From the NCBI GenBank assembly GCA_036346225.1, contig JARFIW010000453.1, positions 1,860,001-1,924,000 of the forward strand: a DNA stretch of 64,000 nt, given 5' to 3'. A program made the position numbers and the translations under genes. The DNA comes from Platerodrilus igneus (Eukaryota > Arthropoda > Insecta > Coleoptera > Lycidae). Below are positions 11,340 through 23,667 of this stretch, in pieces (the first letter of the stretch is position 1; each line of letters starts with the position of its first letter). The notes under the pieces were generated by a model, which was not told where the DNA came from, did not search any database, and saw only the letters and a list, made by a program, of their open reading frames with translations.

Positions 11340-14300
11340 ACAGGAAAATAAAATAAATGACAACGTTTAGCTGTAAAAACACTATAAATCAATTCAATAG
11401 GATAAATAAATAAATAACAATAATAATAAGAAAGATAAAAGACAACATAATTAAAGACATGCAGCAACGGTGCAATGGCGTTCTTTATTAAACAAAACAA
11501 TAAAGTACGAATAAGTTATTTTGCACGTCCATTAGAGTAAATTATTGTGGCGCAAACATATTTAGAGGTGCACAAAATAATCAATTTGTAACAAATCAAA
11601 ACAGAAACCTAAAGTACAAATCTTTATCCTGTAAGACACTAGCAATATATTTAAATATATTTGCTTATATCGTGAAACCTCCATACAACATTTACCTTTA
11701 TGATTGAAATAAAACAATTTATAGAAATTTTATGTTAATAGTAAATAAATAAAATTGACCTAATTGTAAAGGCCTTACGAAATCACCAAGCAAGAGTTAT
11801 AAAAGCATATTATGGACTGAATCATTGTTAAGGTAACTACACGCAAACATTTTAACTTTACGCTTTAGCGGATAGACCTTTATAGAAGAAATTAGATAAA
11901 AAAAAAATCGGTAAGTACATTTGCCGTTTTGGTGACACTTTTAAATTTATCCACGAAATCTCATAAGTTATACCTAATTAATAGGAGTAGAATTGTGTGC
12001 AGTTTATGTAAACACCAAACCCCTCTAAAAGTAAGCATGCATATTCCCGTAATACAATTATTTATCACCAGCAATTCTTGTTCCGGTAATAATATAATTA
12101 AATGACAAATACCTAAATTTACAAGCGTATCAAATCGAACGTATAGAATATTAGGTTTAAAAAAAAGCAGTGTATCGATACATGAACGAACTTTTATTCT
12201 GATCCATCGGATACACACATTGGTGGTTTACCATTATAAATAACTAGTAGGATTTATTCAGTTAGTAACAAACACAACAATTTAATTTTATAGTTTGGGG
12301 CTTCAAAACTTACAGAAAAGATCAATGCAACTTGCGTCTACTAAACATAGAACATCTACTATGCATGCGTGATGAGTATCCAAAACAGGTTGTTTATAGT
12401 AAAGAGTAATCATCAACACCAGATCTTTAAATTAGTAATGAGTCCAGTGGAAATTTTTAATACAGGCTAACCATCGAAACCCAGTGCAACAGAAAAGGAG
12501 ATGTACAAGGTAGGCACACAATTTTAACCAAAAGTGAAACCTAGACTAAACCAGCTGAAAGTAAAGTTCATATTAGTTACGCATTAAACTTAACCTCTCT
12601 TACCAACCTTACTAAGAAAACAATGAAAAGAAAGAAGGCGTGAAAATTGCTGGTTTAAATCCGAAACTCGAGAAACTTGCACATTCGGGAACGTCGTACA
12701 GACTGGAATATGAAATCGTTTTAAAAATAAATTATTGCAATACCAAAAGTTACCTATCAATTAATTTATCAATATCGAATTTGATAACAAGACCTTGGAA
12801 AGTATAGGAAGAATGTGTAACAAGGCAACACTAGAATCTAGTTTAAAAGAATGACTTTCAAAATTTAGATAAGAAAATATGGAAAATCCATAGCAAACCT
12901 TAGAAATAAATTCAAACATTTTAACAACGCTAATAAATGATAACTATTTGAACATGCAAGGATAGATTGAAACCAAATTTATAACAAAAATAATAATTAC
13001 GCCTCTTATTTGTTTAAATTAAATTATTAGAATACAAGAAATTACCATAACGTTTTATATTTTTTTTTATAAAAGGTAGGAGCGAAACTTTTGCAATATT
13101 TAAAACGTCTAACTTAAGAAAAATATACAGAAGTGTGAAATTGGACGTAATAAGCCATTTACAAATAAAATAGACATAGTAAATGAAATATTTAGAGATA
13201 GAAGAGTCACAGAGAAATCAGCTATTAGTAGTGTTATTGTCAACAAAGAAATAGTAATTAACAGCTGTAATGCCATTAATTTTATAAATAAAGTTCATCC
13301 GTTTATTAATTGCACCAACTGTACCAGAACTACAAACATATATAAATCGTTATAAAGTATTATTTCAGTAATATGTTCAATAAATGTTGCATTTTTTCTT
13401 AAATTTTGTTTTTAATGATAGTTACTTTGACATTACATCATTTCAATCCACGTTCATTAAATATAGGTCCGACAAATTGAAGCTAAGTTGGGAATGGTTG
13501 CATAGCAATGAATTAATGTATGGAATTGAGTATTTTGCGGATTAGAACTGCATCGAGCTAGTACATTCTTGAGTGATTTTAGAATATAGTTTTCCTGCAC
13601 AAAAATGATTAACTCGAATTTCTAACAATTTTTATAAAGTATAAATAAAATTAAAATGCCTGTGAGTTATCCGAATACATGTTAAGGAAACTTCATTTCT
13701 CCAAATTCACTGTTATAAAGTAATTTCTCAACATACATTTATTTCCTATTGAAGCATTTTTGTACAGTAAACCTCAAAATCATCTAATAAACTTTTGAAT
13801 GGGTAATAACCTTTTTATTGTTAATTACTATAAACCGAGTTATGACATAAGTAAATATTTTAAATATCTAGGTGTTCAATAAAAAAAAACCTATGGGACA
13901 ACCTAAAAAATATTCAGTGTAGTGATAAATGCTTCTGAATTAGTACCCACTAATTCCGTGTACATGTTTTCAAGCTCAACAGCTAAAGGTTACGATTGGG
14001 AGTTCAAAGGCTTTGAACATTCACTAACTTGCATATTGAGGAGGTATCTCTTAAACTAATAAGACAACAAGCTTTCTACAAAGTCATATATTTTTATAAA
14101 ATTGCGATTCAGAAGCAGTGCATTAACATTAACATGTCACATACAAATAGTAGTGTTTTAACAATATTTATATATTTTAATATACATGCAAGTAAATTGA
14201 ACATTTTAAAACTAAATTTAATAATCAGTTTTGGTCATTTTATAAAACGATAACAATTTTGTAGATAATAGAAAGGCAATATAAAAATTGTCCGAACGAT

Positions 14301-15680
14301 ATTTTTTATTGCTTTACTTTCAATGAACAAGTAAATTCAAGCAGAAGTGCACATATGTAATGTATCTGCATCTGAGTGCATTTAACCTAAATTATCAAGC
14401 GAAGCATACATCACAAATATTTGTGCACTTTTGCTTGATTCCAACTTTTGGTGGTTTCTTAACATTTATAACAGTAACAAATTATTACAAAGTATAAAAC
14501 ACATTTAAATGCAAATATATATCGTACTAGAAATATAAATACAATATTCTAAATTTTAAAAAATAACAACATAGAATATATAAAACTTGGATGGTCAGTT
14601 CTTATTAATTGCTTTCATACTTTATAATTAATGAACCTGAATTAAATTAAACATAATCAGTTAGGCCATACTTTCAAATACTGGATTGTCTGTGTAGGGC
14701 GAATTATTTTACATGTAAGGCACTCAGTAATAAGTAACTAGTAAAGTACAATTTTACGTGAAGTGAGTTATTCGAAATCGCCAACTAAATAATTTAAAAA
14801 GCAATTTTCAAAATGTTGAGAGTCAAAAAGTTGCATAATTTTGTTTACCAGAAGTTTATTGCTTGCTCAAAACTAAACTAAACATGGGGTGGCAGAGGTA
14901 TAGAAATTATGTAATTATTCTCAGATCATCTTATCAGAAATATTAAGCTACATTTCATCAGACATTTTTGTCAAATATCAAAAGCTGTGTCACATGTAGA
15001 ACTCATGTTTTTTTTTCAGATTTCGAATCTTAAATTTTTTGCAATTTTTAAAAGTATCACCAATTTAGCTTTCTGAAAAATCACTTACACACTCTTTTGT
15101 TTCACGCTAGTGCAATGTAAGATAATTGAAAACCTAATAACACTCTTGAAACAAAAAAAAGTGTGAAAGCTCTTTCTTTAACCAATTTTTTTTAATTTCA
15201 AAAGACATTTAAAATTTATGTCATGAGACAACTTTCTTAAAACTAACAAACTAAGTGTTTATTTGAAAGGTTAGGGCTGAAGAGTAATACCTTAAAAAAA
15301 TTAGAAAAACACACTTTTAAAATTTCAAAAAATACTAAACATACTTTGAAATAATAAATCTATAGTTACTGTAGGTCAACCGGATGTGAATATACCATTT
15401 TAAATCTTTCAATAATGTGGCAGAAATCTATCAATTTGGAGGTAACTAAACATAATTTTTGGAATTTATAAAACTGTTAATTCTATTGGCACAATATTTG
15501 GCAATAATAGTTCAAAGTTTCTTACAACATCCTTTATCTGTTTCAACGAGAGTGGGGTTACACTTTGAACAACGTTTCTTATATCCATATGTATAGTGGT
15601 GCAGGAAATATACCAATATTATAAGATTATTTAACAATCTGCATCAGTTTAAAAAACGTAATACCTGCAGTATACGAGAT
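11340..15680. other. 4.3 kb of intronic DNA without recognised content
   Basis: Strongly AT-rich with many A and T runs. The short open stretches (for example 11961-12218 minus and 14029-14253 plus) carry no family motif. I saw no terminal repeats, tRNA boxes or long direct repeats, though very old transposon remains could be missed by eye. Confidence 0.4.
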
Positions 15681-15684
15681 GTGG

Positions 15685-16190
15685 TTGCAAAATAAAAAGG
15701 CTAATTCTCCCCATCTCTATATCACTGCATGCGAATTTTCGATAGTTCAAAACAGTTCTGGAAATCGTCTTCTGTGAGCTCATTGATAATGTGCATTGCT
15801 TTTTCTTTAACAGCTTCAACAGTCTGAAATATTGTTCCTTTTAATGCAAAGTTGACCTTGGGGAATAAATAAAAGTCACATTGTGTCAGATCAAGCAAAT
15901 AAGGTGGTCAACACTGCAATATTATACTTGACTAGAAACATCTTGACAGACAGTGCAGTGTGCCTCAGTGCGTTATCCTAAGGAAGAACCTGTGACTTGT
16001 TTGTACATAATTCGGGTATTTTTTTATATTTCACACAGTTAAGCAAGAACCTCAAAGCAGTAATGTTAATTAAGAATTTGACCTTCAGAAACCCAGTGAT
16101 GGTACACAATCTCATGAATATTGTAAAAAACAAATTGCTTTGAATATTGGCTTGTTCGTTCGAGCAGATGATGATGAACTGGATGACCCT
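15685..16190 (-). pseudogene. Mariner-type transposase remnant
   Basis: In several minus-strand frames the text follows the second half of a mariner transposase. It starts with an EIVYHHWVSEGQ-like phrase, then a decayed DNAxxHTA-like phrase. The best-kept part is DLTQCDFYLFPKVNFALKG followed by TVEAVKEKAM and ELTEDDFQNCFE. Mariner proteins carry the last catalytic Asp in the PPYSPDLAPCDF region, and here the corresponding DLTQCDF is still legible. Stops and frameshifts interrupt it. No convincing terminal repeats were found around it. Confidence 0.75.
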
Positions 16191-16399
16191 TACAACAATA
16201 TACCTTTAACTGCTGCTGTCAAAATAAAAAATAGGCACTTCATGGGATAAACATTTGACAGATTTGTTTGCTTATGCCATTCACTGAAAATAGTGTGTTG
16301 ATTGCTTGCTGTTATAGAAAAATTTTGTTGATCCATACAGCATTTTATCGATTCCCACATGATATTCTTAATCACAGTATTTTATATGAATGTCTATGT

Positions 16400-17744
16400 G
16401 GATCAAGAACGTCAAGCAACCGCCTAAACCTTATAAAGTTCTGAAATATGTAAAATTAAAACTATTTTAGGAATAAATCACCTTACAGAAATTAATAGAG
16501 TTTGTCCCTAGGTCTCAATGGTGCTTACAGAAGCGAACTGATGATGCTACATATGTTTGGTCGAGATCATTCACACGCACATCTTAATAATGAATGCCGA
16601 AACCTGGCAATAATAAATATGATAAACTCCGTCGTTACACCATACCTAAATGCACTAAAGAAAAAGTCTGAAATATGTCCAATTCCATCGATGAATCAAT
16701 CTATGAACAAATTTAAAGTTGCAGTACTCGCGTACTATTTTCCAAAAAATATCAGTGTAAAGGGGTTATAAAGTATGGATATTGGCAGACGAAAATGGTT
16801 ACTCTTTGAGCTTTGAAATTTACATTGGTCAAAAGGAAATAAAGTAGAAAAATGCTTAATGCAAGAGTGTTTATGAAATTTATATCTAACTTGATAAATA
16901 AAAATTATAGTATATTTCAGAAACTTCTTTATATTTCAGCAAGAACAATTGTATGCTTGGAAACCATAAATGTTACAAGTAGGTTTTTGTCAAACTTTTA
17001 GGTTGATAAACAGTTATAAAGGAGATAACTGACTGGTTCGAAATTAATACAAGAATAGCAGCAGTGAAGTGGCATGATAAAAAAAACCAGTACATTGTCT
17101 CTCTAATTATGATAGTCCTATATTTAGTAACATGGTAAAAAAAAAGGTGACGTGACACTTTCTGTTAATATTACTCATCCAATTATGCTCAAGATTATAA
17201 TGCAAAAATAAACTTTGTTGATAAGTTCATCCAAATTAGAGCTTGCTACGACTTTAATAGAAAAATATTTTTCTTTTTTATTGACGTAACAGTAGAAAAT
17301 TTTTTCATAATAAAAAGTACTATGTTCAACTTGTAATATGAAAGATTTTCAAAGACAGATTTCTGATGGCCGTAATGGCTACAACGTCAGTATGTAAAAC
17401 TTCTATACCAATGGGATAATCGATGGCAATAGAAAAAGCATATACCTTTTGATATGCTATCTGTAGTACAAAGAAAAATGCTATTAGAGCTAACTGGGAA
17501 AATAATCATCATAAAGTTCTGCTCGTTTGTGTAAAACAAAACAATGTTTACAGCTAATTTGAATTTTTCCTGTAAATACACAGTGGTACAATCACTAAAC
17601 CACAACTACTTTTGTTATTGTGAGTTTTCACAAAATATTTTGAAGTTGTATTACTTAATTTTTAGTACTGAAAACTAGATTTAATTATTTAATAAAAATT
17701 TTCTAGTATCTGCAGCATTATTATTTATCAATAAATGTGAGAAT
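16400..17744. other. Intronic DNA, nothing recognised
   Basis: Open stretches at 16502-16771 (plus) and 17387-17605 (minus) show no conserved motif. The first could be transposon-derived, since MSLGLNGAYRSELMMLHMF is not obviously random, but I cannot name a family. Confidence 0.3.
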
Positions 17745-18200
17745 GGTCTAAAAAGTACTTAGCCAATAAAGAAAAAACGAAAATTTTGAAAAAGTGGCGA
17801 TTTATTTCTCAACATAATCTCCTTTTAGCTTGATACACTTGACCCAGCGATTCTCCAACTTCTTTAACCCGTCTGAAAAATACGTTTTCCCAAGGTCTGC
17901 AAAGTAGGCCTCCGTGGTGGCGATGACCTCATTCAACTCAAATTTATGCCTGGCGAGTGATTTTTCAAGTTTGGAAACAAAAAGAAGTTGCACGGGACAA
18001 AATTTGGAGAATACGGTGGATGGGGCAACAGTTCATAACCCAATTCTACCAATTTGGCCATGGCAAGGGCGGTTGTGCTTGTTGTCCGGAGTGAGCAAAC
18101 GTGGGACCCATCATGTCGACAGCTTTCTCATGCCCAAAATTTCCACACGGTCTTTTGAGATGTCTACTATTTCAGCTATCTCGTGCACCTTCAATCAGGG

Positions 18201-18527
18201 GGGTCTGCCAATACGGGGCGGCTCTGTGGTGTAGTTGGTATGCATGTGACTACTATGCCCAAGGTCACGGATTCAAATCCCGACACGGTCCACTTGAAAA
18301 ATGATAGGCAAGAATTTTTCACAAAAATACGCTCTCGTTCAAATGAGAGGTAAAATGGAGGTCCCGTATATGAGTGTTGTTACGCACTTTAAAATCCCTA
18401 CCTTGCTTGCAACAGCAAGGGTTCGGGAAAATTCAAAATTTCCAAGTAAAAATAAAACTCGCTTTCTGGCCAATGTAGTCCCTTCGGGTGGAGCATTGGA
18501 AAATCAAATGTAGGGTCTGGCAATACG
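18201..18527. repeat. 15-bp target duplication flanking the SINE
   Basis: One copy is at 18201-18215 and the other at 18513-18527, with a single mismatch. Both lie in mariner sequence, giving the insertion order mariner first, SINE second. Confidence 0.85.
18216..18512 (+). mobile_element. tRNA-derived SINE inserted in the mariner
   Basis: The 5' end carries RNA polymerase III internal promoter boxes. The A-box-like TGGTGTAGTTGG lies near 18227. The B-box-like GGATTCAAATCCC lies near 18268, spaced as in a tRNA gene. The body of about 220 bp is not tRNA-like. Flanking 15-mers GGGTCTGCCAATACG (18201-18215) and GGGTCTGGCAATACG (18513-18527) differ at one base and form the target-site duplication expected of LINE-driven insertion. 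The tRNA of origin is not clear. Confidence 0.88.
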
Positions 18528-19156
18528 AGATCGTGGATTTTTGTCATATATCCGCCATGGTAGTTGTTTTCGAGGCACCTGAGCGTGGCTCATCAAAAAC
18601 CGATGTGCTACCAAGTTGAAACTCGTTAAACTAATTTTTGACGGTCGCCATCGAAGGGAAAAAAGGTCACCGTACACAGCATCCAACCGTTTTTTGATTT
18701 CGCTGCGCGATTTCCCTTCCAAAAACAAGAATCGAATCACCGACTGATATTGATCTTTTTCCATTTTCCTAAAATCCATGGATATGCCCCGTTTCCACAC
18801 ATGGTCAAAACAAAACCACGAGTCCGATTCTGTTGAAATTTCGACAATGGTCGTCTACGAGAATGTACTACACGATAGTAATTTTCTCATGCAAGAGTAG
18901 CGCTTTTCAGGTGGTGAGGCTAAGAACTTATCGGACCGCCATCGTACATCCTTGAAAGAGTTGAAGTGCCAAATTTAATACACCTGTATATTTTATATAA
19001 TTTTGTATGAACTCTCAAACAGAACCTTAGGAAAATAAAAGTATTTCAATAATAGTGCCAAAATATAAAGCACTGGCTTCCGACATTAACCACCGTGGCC
19101 TCTAACTTTTGCTAAAAATGAATTGTAGGTTAAATGCACTTCATCGACTCAAATAA

Positions 19157-20334
19157 GGGATGTTTTTTTAAAGCTTTGATTTTTAAGTTGGCAACTAGTG
19201 GCAACCATTTGCACAATTGACAGCTGATTTATATTTAGTACATTTTGCCATTTCAACATAAATAGATTTACACCAGAACGTTTGCAAATTTATTTTGAAA
19301 ATCGTAGTTCAGTTTGCGAAATACCGTGCACCATATCTATTTAACGGTCGACATAATCGTCTAATTAACAATATGCATCTGGAGAGAAGATGTATAGTGG
19401 GTACCGAAGCAGTTGCCGCTATAGAGCGCAGTGTTGAAGAAGACCGAAAAGAGTCAATTCACCATCATATGCAGCAATTGAAGCTTTGTCTATCTACTTT
19501 ATGGAAAATTTTGTGAAAAGATCTTGGTTTATAAGCTTACGAGACCCAGCTCATGCAAGAATGAAGTCGTTTGACAAACGTGTTTGTTGCAGGTTCAGTG
19601 AATGGGTCAAAAACGAGATTGCTCTAGATCCTCATTTTCACAACAAAATCTGTTCGGCGATGAGATAAATTTTAGGTTGAATAGTTGCGCAACAAACAAA
19701 ATTGTCAAATTTGGAGTAAAGAACAGCCAGAAACCATTATCGAGACACAGTTGCATCTACAGAAACTCACTGTTTAGTATGCTTTATGAGCTGATGGGAT
19801 CATTGACCCATATTTTATCAAAGATGTATGTTGGTCGTAATGTTACGGTCAATGGTCCATGATTATTAACGATTTTGTTTCCTAATTAAATGGTGTTAAT
19901 GTGCAACAGCTTTGGTTTCAACAATACAGTGCAACATGACACATATCGCGTGACACAATCAAGTTATTGCAGGAAACTTTTGATGAGTGCATAATTTCAC
20001 GTAATGGTCTTGTGAATTACACAATCGTGTAACCTCACCCCTCTGGATTATTTTCTATGCGGATATATGAAGTCACTGGTCTATTCAGATAAACACTGAG
20101 ACACTGGACCACTTGGTAGCCAACATTCACAGAGTTATTGCCGATATATGTCATCAGTTACTCCAAAATTGGACTTCCAGATTGCGTTTCATTAGAACCA
20201 GCTGCAGTACACATACGCCCGAAATCATTTCAAACAATAATAGCATACAATTATCGTTTCAATAAAGTCATTTTATGGACATTATCATAATTTTAACGTG
20301 TTTTATTTCACTTTAAACCTCTAAAAAAACACCC
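19157..20334 (+). mobile_element. Second mariner/Tc1-related element, decayed
   Basis: The left end GGGATGTTTTTTTAAAG resembles the reverse complement of the right end, GGGTGTTTTTTTAGAG, giving a terminal inverted repeat. Between them, broken plus-strand frames follow a transposase type widespread in insects (often annotated as Tc3-like). It shows RDPAHARMKSF-like text, a tract ending with a GPYF-like phrase, then NITVNG-like, IISRNG-like and WTSRLRFIRTSC-like phrases. That order is typical of the catalytic and C-terminal parts of that family. The length of 1.18 kb also fits. Many stops show it is inactive. Confidence 0.75.
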
Positions 20335-21985
20335 AATGGAAGCACTGACATTCTTTTATTTAAAATTTGAAAATTAATCACAAAAAGATATTGTTGAGAA
20401 AGAAAATATATTTAGATATAAAAAAACACATTTTATTATAAATTAAAAGTTTTAATGATCTTTTTCTTTAATAGTTTAAATCCACTAAAAATTTTAACTC
20501 GCCCCAAATCACTTTCTTGAATATTTAAAATTCTTTATCAATCAAAAAGTAAAATAATATTAAAACGGTTGAAGAAATGCATGTAGAAGTGTAACGTGCA
20601 GCTGCAAAATTAAACACGTCCTTCTCTTCTAATAACAATGTACTTAGCTTCTGATTTGATCAAAAAGACACACAACTTTAACAAGAAACGGTGGAGCTAT
20701 ACCTAATTTTTAGGAAATAGCTTCCTAATAAATCAACAGATATGTCAATGAGCCTGACTACATCAATCAACACCCTCACTTTATATATCAAAGTTTGTTG
20801 ATTGCTTTTAATAAACTGCGACAAAATAAATACTAATGAAAGCATGTATAACATGGTTTATATCCACAATTTCATAAGTTGCTCGTATAAAGCATTTCTT
20901 TTTGAAAATAAAGTTTCATACTTCCAGGGGTTAGTTAATTAGTTAGTTAGTTTATCATAAGGAGCATTATTATTGTTATTATTGTTCATGTTCTTTTTTA
21001 AGCAGGTTTCCTATATGTTATGTATACCGGGTGTTCCATTAAGCGTATCGCACGGCTGTATATCACAAAGTATAAGGCCAAGAGCTTTGCGAAAAAAATT
21101 TATTAAGTAAAGTGGCCAAGAGAAATTGCTGGAAATTATTTTTAAGTTTCAATTTCTACCGCAAGGGGGAGTATTTGCTAAGCTCAACAACAAAATTCAA
21201 TTTTTCTCCCAAAATTTAAGCACAAGGTATTATGCTCAAAACGCGAATAAGCAGTTATCTTTATTATTCACAACTTTTATTTGAAACTTTTTTCTGTAGA
21301 TCGCACAAGGACAGCTGCAGGACCTGGTGAATTGGTTTACATGTAAATAGGGTTATCTCCCAATGCCCATGTTGGAATTTAATAATCTTAGAATCGTTTG
21401 AAAGAGAATTTCTCAGGGATCAAGAAAAAGACTAAATTGATTTTTCTAATGTTTTCTAAATATGTTAGAGGGCGCTTTTTCCAATCATGCCAGTTTTTGT
21501 TCATTTACTTAAAAAAATTAAATGGAAAGACATATTTATCAAAGGGGAATTGAAGGGTAAAAAACAACAAGCGCATGTTGAGATTCACAGCTTTTGGTGA
21601 AATTCTCATAACCACAAAACTATATTGTAAATGTATGCAACTCATTGTGGGATGTTTTGTACTCTAATTTCTATTGTTTTACAAGTAAAATATTTATGCT
21701 ATTTTACAAAGTTCATTTTCTAAAGGTAGTATTATCTATTACTTTAATTAAAATTTAGTTTTGATTCATCAATCGGTTTCTTTTTGTGATTTATTCAGTA
21801 GTGTGTATATATTCCAGTAGGTTTTCGAGTAGGCTGCAGTTGATCCAACAGTTCTGTACCAAAATAAGCAAGTGGCATTTTTACACAAAAAGAGCTGAAA
21901 ATTAAAGCAGATCGCTATTTAAGTTATGCTAATATCGTTGATGGTACTCTCAATGTTCTGACTCTAGCGATAATTTTTTATGTTG
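20335..21985. other. Intronic DNA with a possible repeat start
   Basis: A TTAGT-rich microsatellite lies near 20932-20953. At about 21026 CCGGGTGTTCCATTAAGCG begins a less AT-rich tract to about 21360. It has the look of the start of a dispersed insect repeat, but no partner copy was found in this window to prove it. Confidence 0.35.
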
Positions 21986-22301
21986 AATAGGGATAGTGAA
22001 GAAGAATAGGACAGAAATGAAAGTTCTGAAGAAGAAGAAGTACAAAATGCAGTTGGCAAATGACACCATTTTTTGGTGTCGAGATAATAAAAATTTTGCT
22101 CTCAGATTTTTAATCCCAAATAAAGAAGAGACTATATCTTATTTACCGAAACATCTGACCGAAGTCGATTTATTTTTGAAGCTATTTCTGAGGAACCTAA
22201 TAATGCAATTTGCTAGTGCATTAACAAACGTATAAAAATATTTTGACTAAGTTCTATGGAGGGAATTCCCACAGATTACAGTGGAATATTAATTGCTTTA
22301 G
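21985..22301 (+). pseudogene. piggyBac-type transposase N-terminal remnant
   Basis: One frame gives an acidic stretch (SSEEEE), common at the N-terminus of piggyBac transposases. Another gives LTEVDLFLKLF followed by LIMQF. A third gives EGIPTDYSGILIALGV, resembling the start of the core domain. The order is right but the frames are broken. The text stops exactly where the gypsy element begins at 22307, so the element may have landed in this piggyBac copy. Continuation after 26942 is weak. Confidence 0.45.
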
Positions 22302-22306
22302 GAGTG

Positions 22307-22517
22307 TGTTGTGTATCTATATATGCTAGGTATTCATAGTCTAGGGGAAGTAAGACCTGTTGTTGTTGAGCCACGATGACGAAAGAGAGACAGTCTTATT
22401 GTGAGCACATTCAATGTATTATACTAAGTCTAATATAGTGCTAAGTTCGGTGTATGAAATAAATCAATTCACCATTCTGACGTTCTGTGTATCATTCCTT
22501 TCCCTTCGGACACCACA
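22307..22517 (+). repeat. 5' LTR (211 bp)
   Basis: It starts TGTTGTGTATC and ends CACCACA. The same 211 bases recur at 26726-26936 with one base difference seen by eye (GATGACG here, GATGGCG there). A 5-bp GAGTG precedes it (22302-22306) and another follows the 3' copy (26937-26941). Confidence 0.95.
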
Positions 22518-22520
22518 GAC

Positions 22521-22533
22521 TGGCGACGAGGAT
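22521..22533 (+). promoter_or_regulatory. Putative primer binding site
   Basis: TGGCGACGAGGAT starts three bases after the 5' LTR. TGG is the complement of the CCA end of a tRNA, as expected for a minus-strand primer site. I did not determine which tRNA matches. Confidence 0.65.
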
Positions 22534-22617
22534 TAAAATAAAAAAAAAAAAACATAACCTAAAAAAAAAGAAAACGTGCTCAAGTTTCAAGTTCAAAAAA
22601 AAAAGTAAGATTTCATC

Positions 22618-23667
22618 ATGCCGGTGGATCATTCGAGCAGTTCTCAAGTGGGAAATGTCTCGTTTCAAGCTCCATTCACAATAGAACAATTCGACCCATC
22701 GAAATTTCATTGGAATAGATGGATTCAACGCTTAGAAGGAGCATTCAAAATTTTCAATGTTACAGCAGAACTGAAAGCTCAGTATTTACTGCATTACATG
22801 GGACCCAAGGCGTATGATGTTTTGTGTGATAAAACAGCACCTGTGGACCCTAATGCAATTCGTTACGAAGAAATTATTTCTAAAATGAAAGAATACTATA
22901 GTCCGGAACCACCTGAAATTATGGAAAATTTTCATTTCTGGCAACGGAAGCAAAACGAAGAAGAGTCACTGCAAGAATTTCTAGCAGCTCTGCAGAAAAT
23001 TGCGACAGGATGTAAATTCGGTACGTATTTGGATACAGCATTGAGGAACCAATTCGTATTCGGGCTTCGTAATCAGCACATTCAGAGTCGACTGTTGGAA
23101 ACTTCATACTTAGACTTGAAGAATGCAGTTGCAAAAGCATGCAGTTTAGAAGCTTCGGCGAGGAACGCTGCACAAATTCACACAGGAGGTTTAGTATCAG
23201 TTGTCTCTAAGATAAGTAATGCATCTAAAAAGCAACCTATTCAAAAAGGAAATAATAAAAATAACTCTAGTTTAGTATGTTTTAGATGTGGTAATTCAAA
23301 TCATTTTGCAAATACCTGTAACAAGAAAGATGTTATTTGTTCTAAATGTAATAAGAAAGGGCATTTAAGTAGAGTTTGTGGAAAATTTAAACCAAAGACT
23401 CAGGTTAAAAACATTTTAAGTAAGGATTCTAATTCAAATTCTCATGACGATACTAATTATTGTTTAAAAAGCTTATTTCATTTACAAGATATTAATTGTA
23501 ATTCAGTTTCAGATTGTAATGAACATGCAAATTCAACCTTTCGAAAGAAGTTTAAGATCAATCTTGAGGTGGAAGCACATCAGATTAATTTTGAAATCGA
23601 CACTGGTTCAGGTGTAAGTTTAATTAGTTCGAGATTTATAACAAATTGTTCAAAAGCATTAAGCTAG
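22618..23667 (+). CDS. gag with zinc knuckles and start of protease
   Basis: The first ATG after the primer site opens a 349-codon frame. Its N-terminal part contains PSKFHWNRWIQRLEGAF and later FHFWQRKQNEEESLQEFL, typical of insect gypsy Gag. Two CCHC knuckles follow at about residues 221-256, CFRCGNSNHFANTC and CSKCNKKGHLSRVC, which bind the RNA genome. Near the end FEIDTGSGVSLIS carries the aspartic protease active-site triplet (DTG). The frame then runs off into a stop; protease text continues from 23646 in another frame, consistent with a lost T in a T run near 23635. Confidence 0.92.
   Translation: MPVDHSSSSQVGNVSFQAPFTIEQFDPSKFHWNRWIQRLEGAFKIFNVTAELKAQYLLHYMGPKAYDVLCDKTAPVDPNAIRYEEIISKMKEYYSPEPPEIMENFHFWQRKQNEEESLQEFLAALQKIATGCKFGTYLDTALRNQFVFGLRNQHIQSRLLETSYLDLKNAVAKACSLEASARNAAQIHTGGLVSVVSKISNASKKQPIQKGNNKNNSSLVCFRCGNSNHFANTCNKKDVICSKCNKKGHLSRVCGKFKPKTQVKNILSKDSNSNSHDDTNYCLKSLFHLQDINCNSVSDCNEHANSTFRKKFKINLEVEAHQINFEIDTGSGVSLISSRFITNCSKALS

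Larger units (their letters stand above)
17802..18800 (-). pseudogene. Mariner transposase, disrupted
   Basis: The DNA-binding N-terminal part spans about 18779-18528, with the RSEIKKRLDAVYGD phrase of its first helix-turn-helix. It is split by the SINE, then continues with a GMRKLS-like and LLTPDNK part near 18140-18080. The C-terminal part, FELNEVIATTEAYFADLGK to YVEK, closes at 17802. It is damaged by frameshifts, the insertion and the internal deletion, and cannot encode a working enzyme. The wording is that of the irritans subfamily rather than of mellifera or mauritiana mariners. Confidence 0.9.
17745..18937 (-). mobile_element. Irritans-type mariner, internally deleted and interrupted by a SINE
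   Basis: Near-matching terminal repeats are GGTCTAAAAAGTACTTAGCC at the left and, as reverse complement, GGTCCGATAAGTTCTTAGCC at the right. The minus-strand transposase begins MDFRKMEKDQYQSVIRFLF at about 18779, the irritans-subfamily N-terminus. It ends at 17802 with KTYFSDGLKKLENRWVKC and LKGDYVEK. Without the 297-bp SINE and one 15-bp duplication copy, the element is about 880 bp. Irritans mariners are usually about 1.3 kb. Text jumps from LLTPDNKHN straight to MAKLVELGYELLPH-like sequence, so the middle of the protein, with the first two catalytic aspartates, is gone. The third position reads Asn instead of Asp. Confidence 0.9.

Noticed and set aside
18216..18290. A functional tRNA gene
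   Set aside because: Pol III boxes are present, but the acceptor stem does not pair convincingly, and a 297-bp unit with target duplication shows it is a SINE.
20932..20953. Insect telomeric repeat (TTAGG)n
   Set aside because: The units are TTAGT with interruptions, too few and of the wrong sequence.
21026..21360. A complete named transposon starting at CCGGGTGTTCC
   Set aside because: No inverted partner or coding text was found. It is kept only as a possible dispersed repeat.
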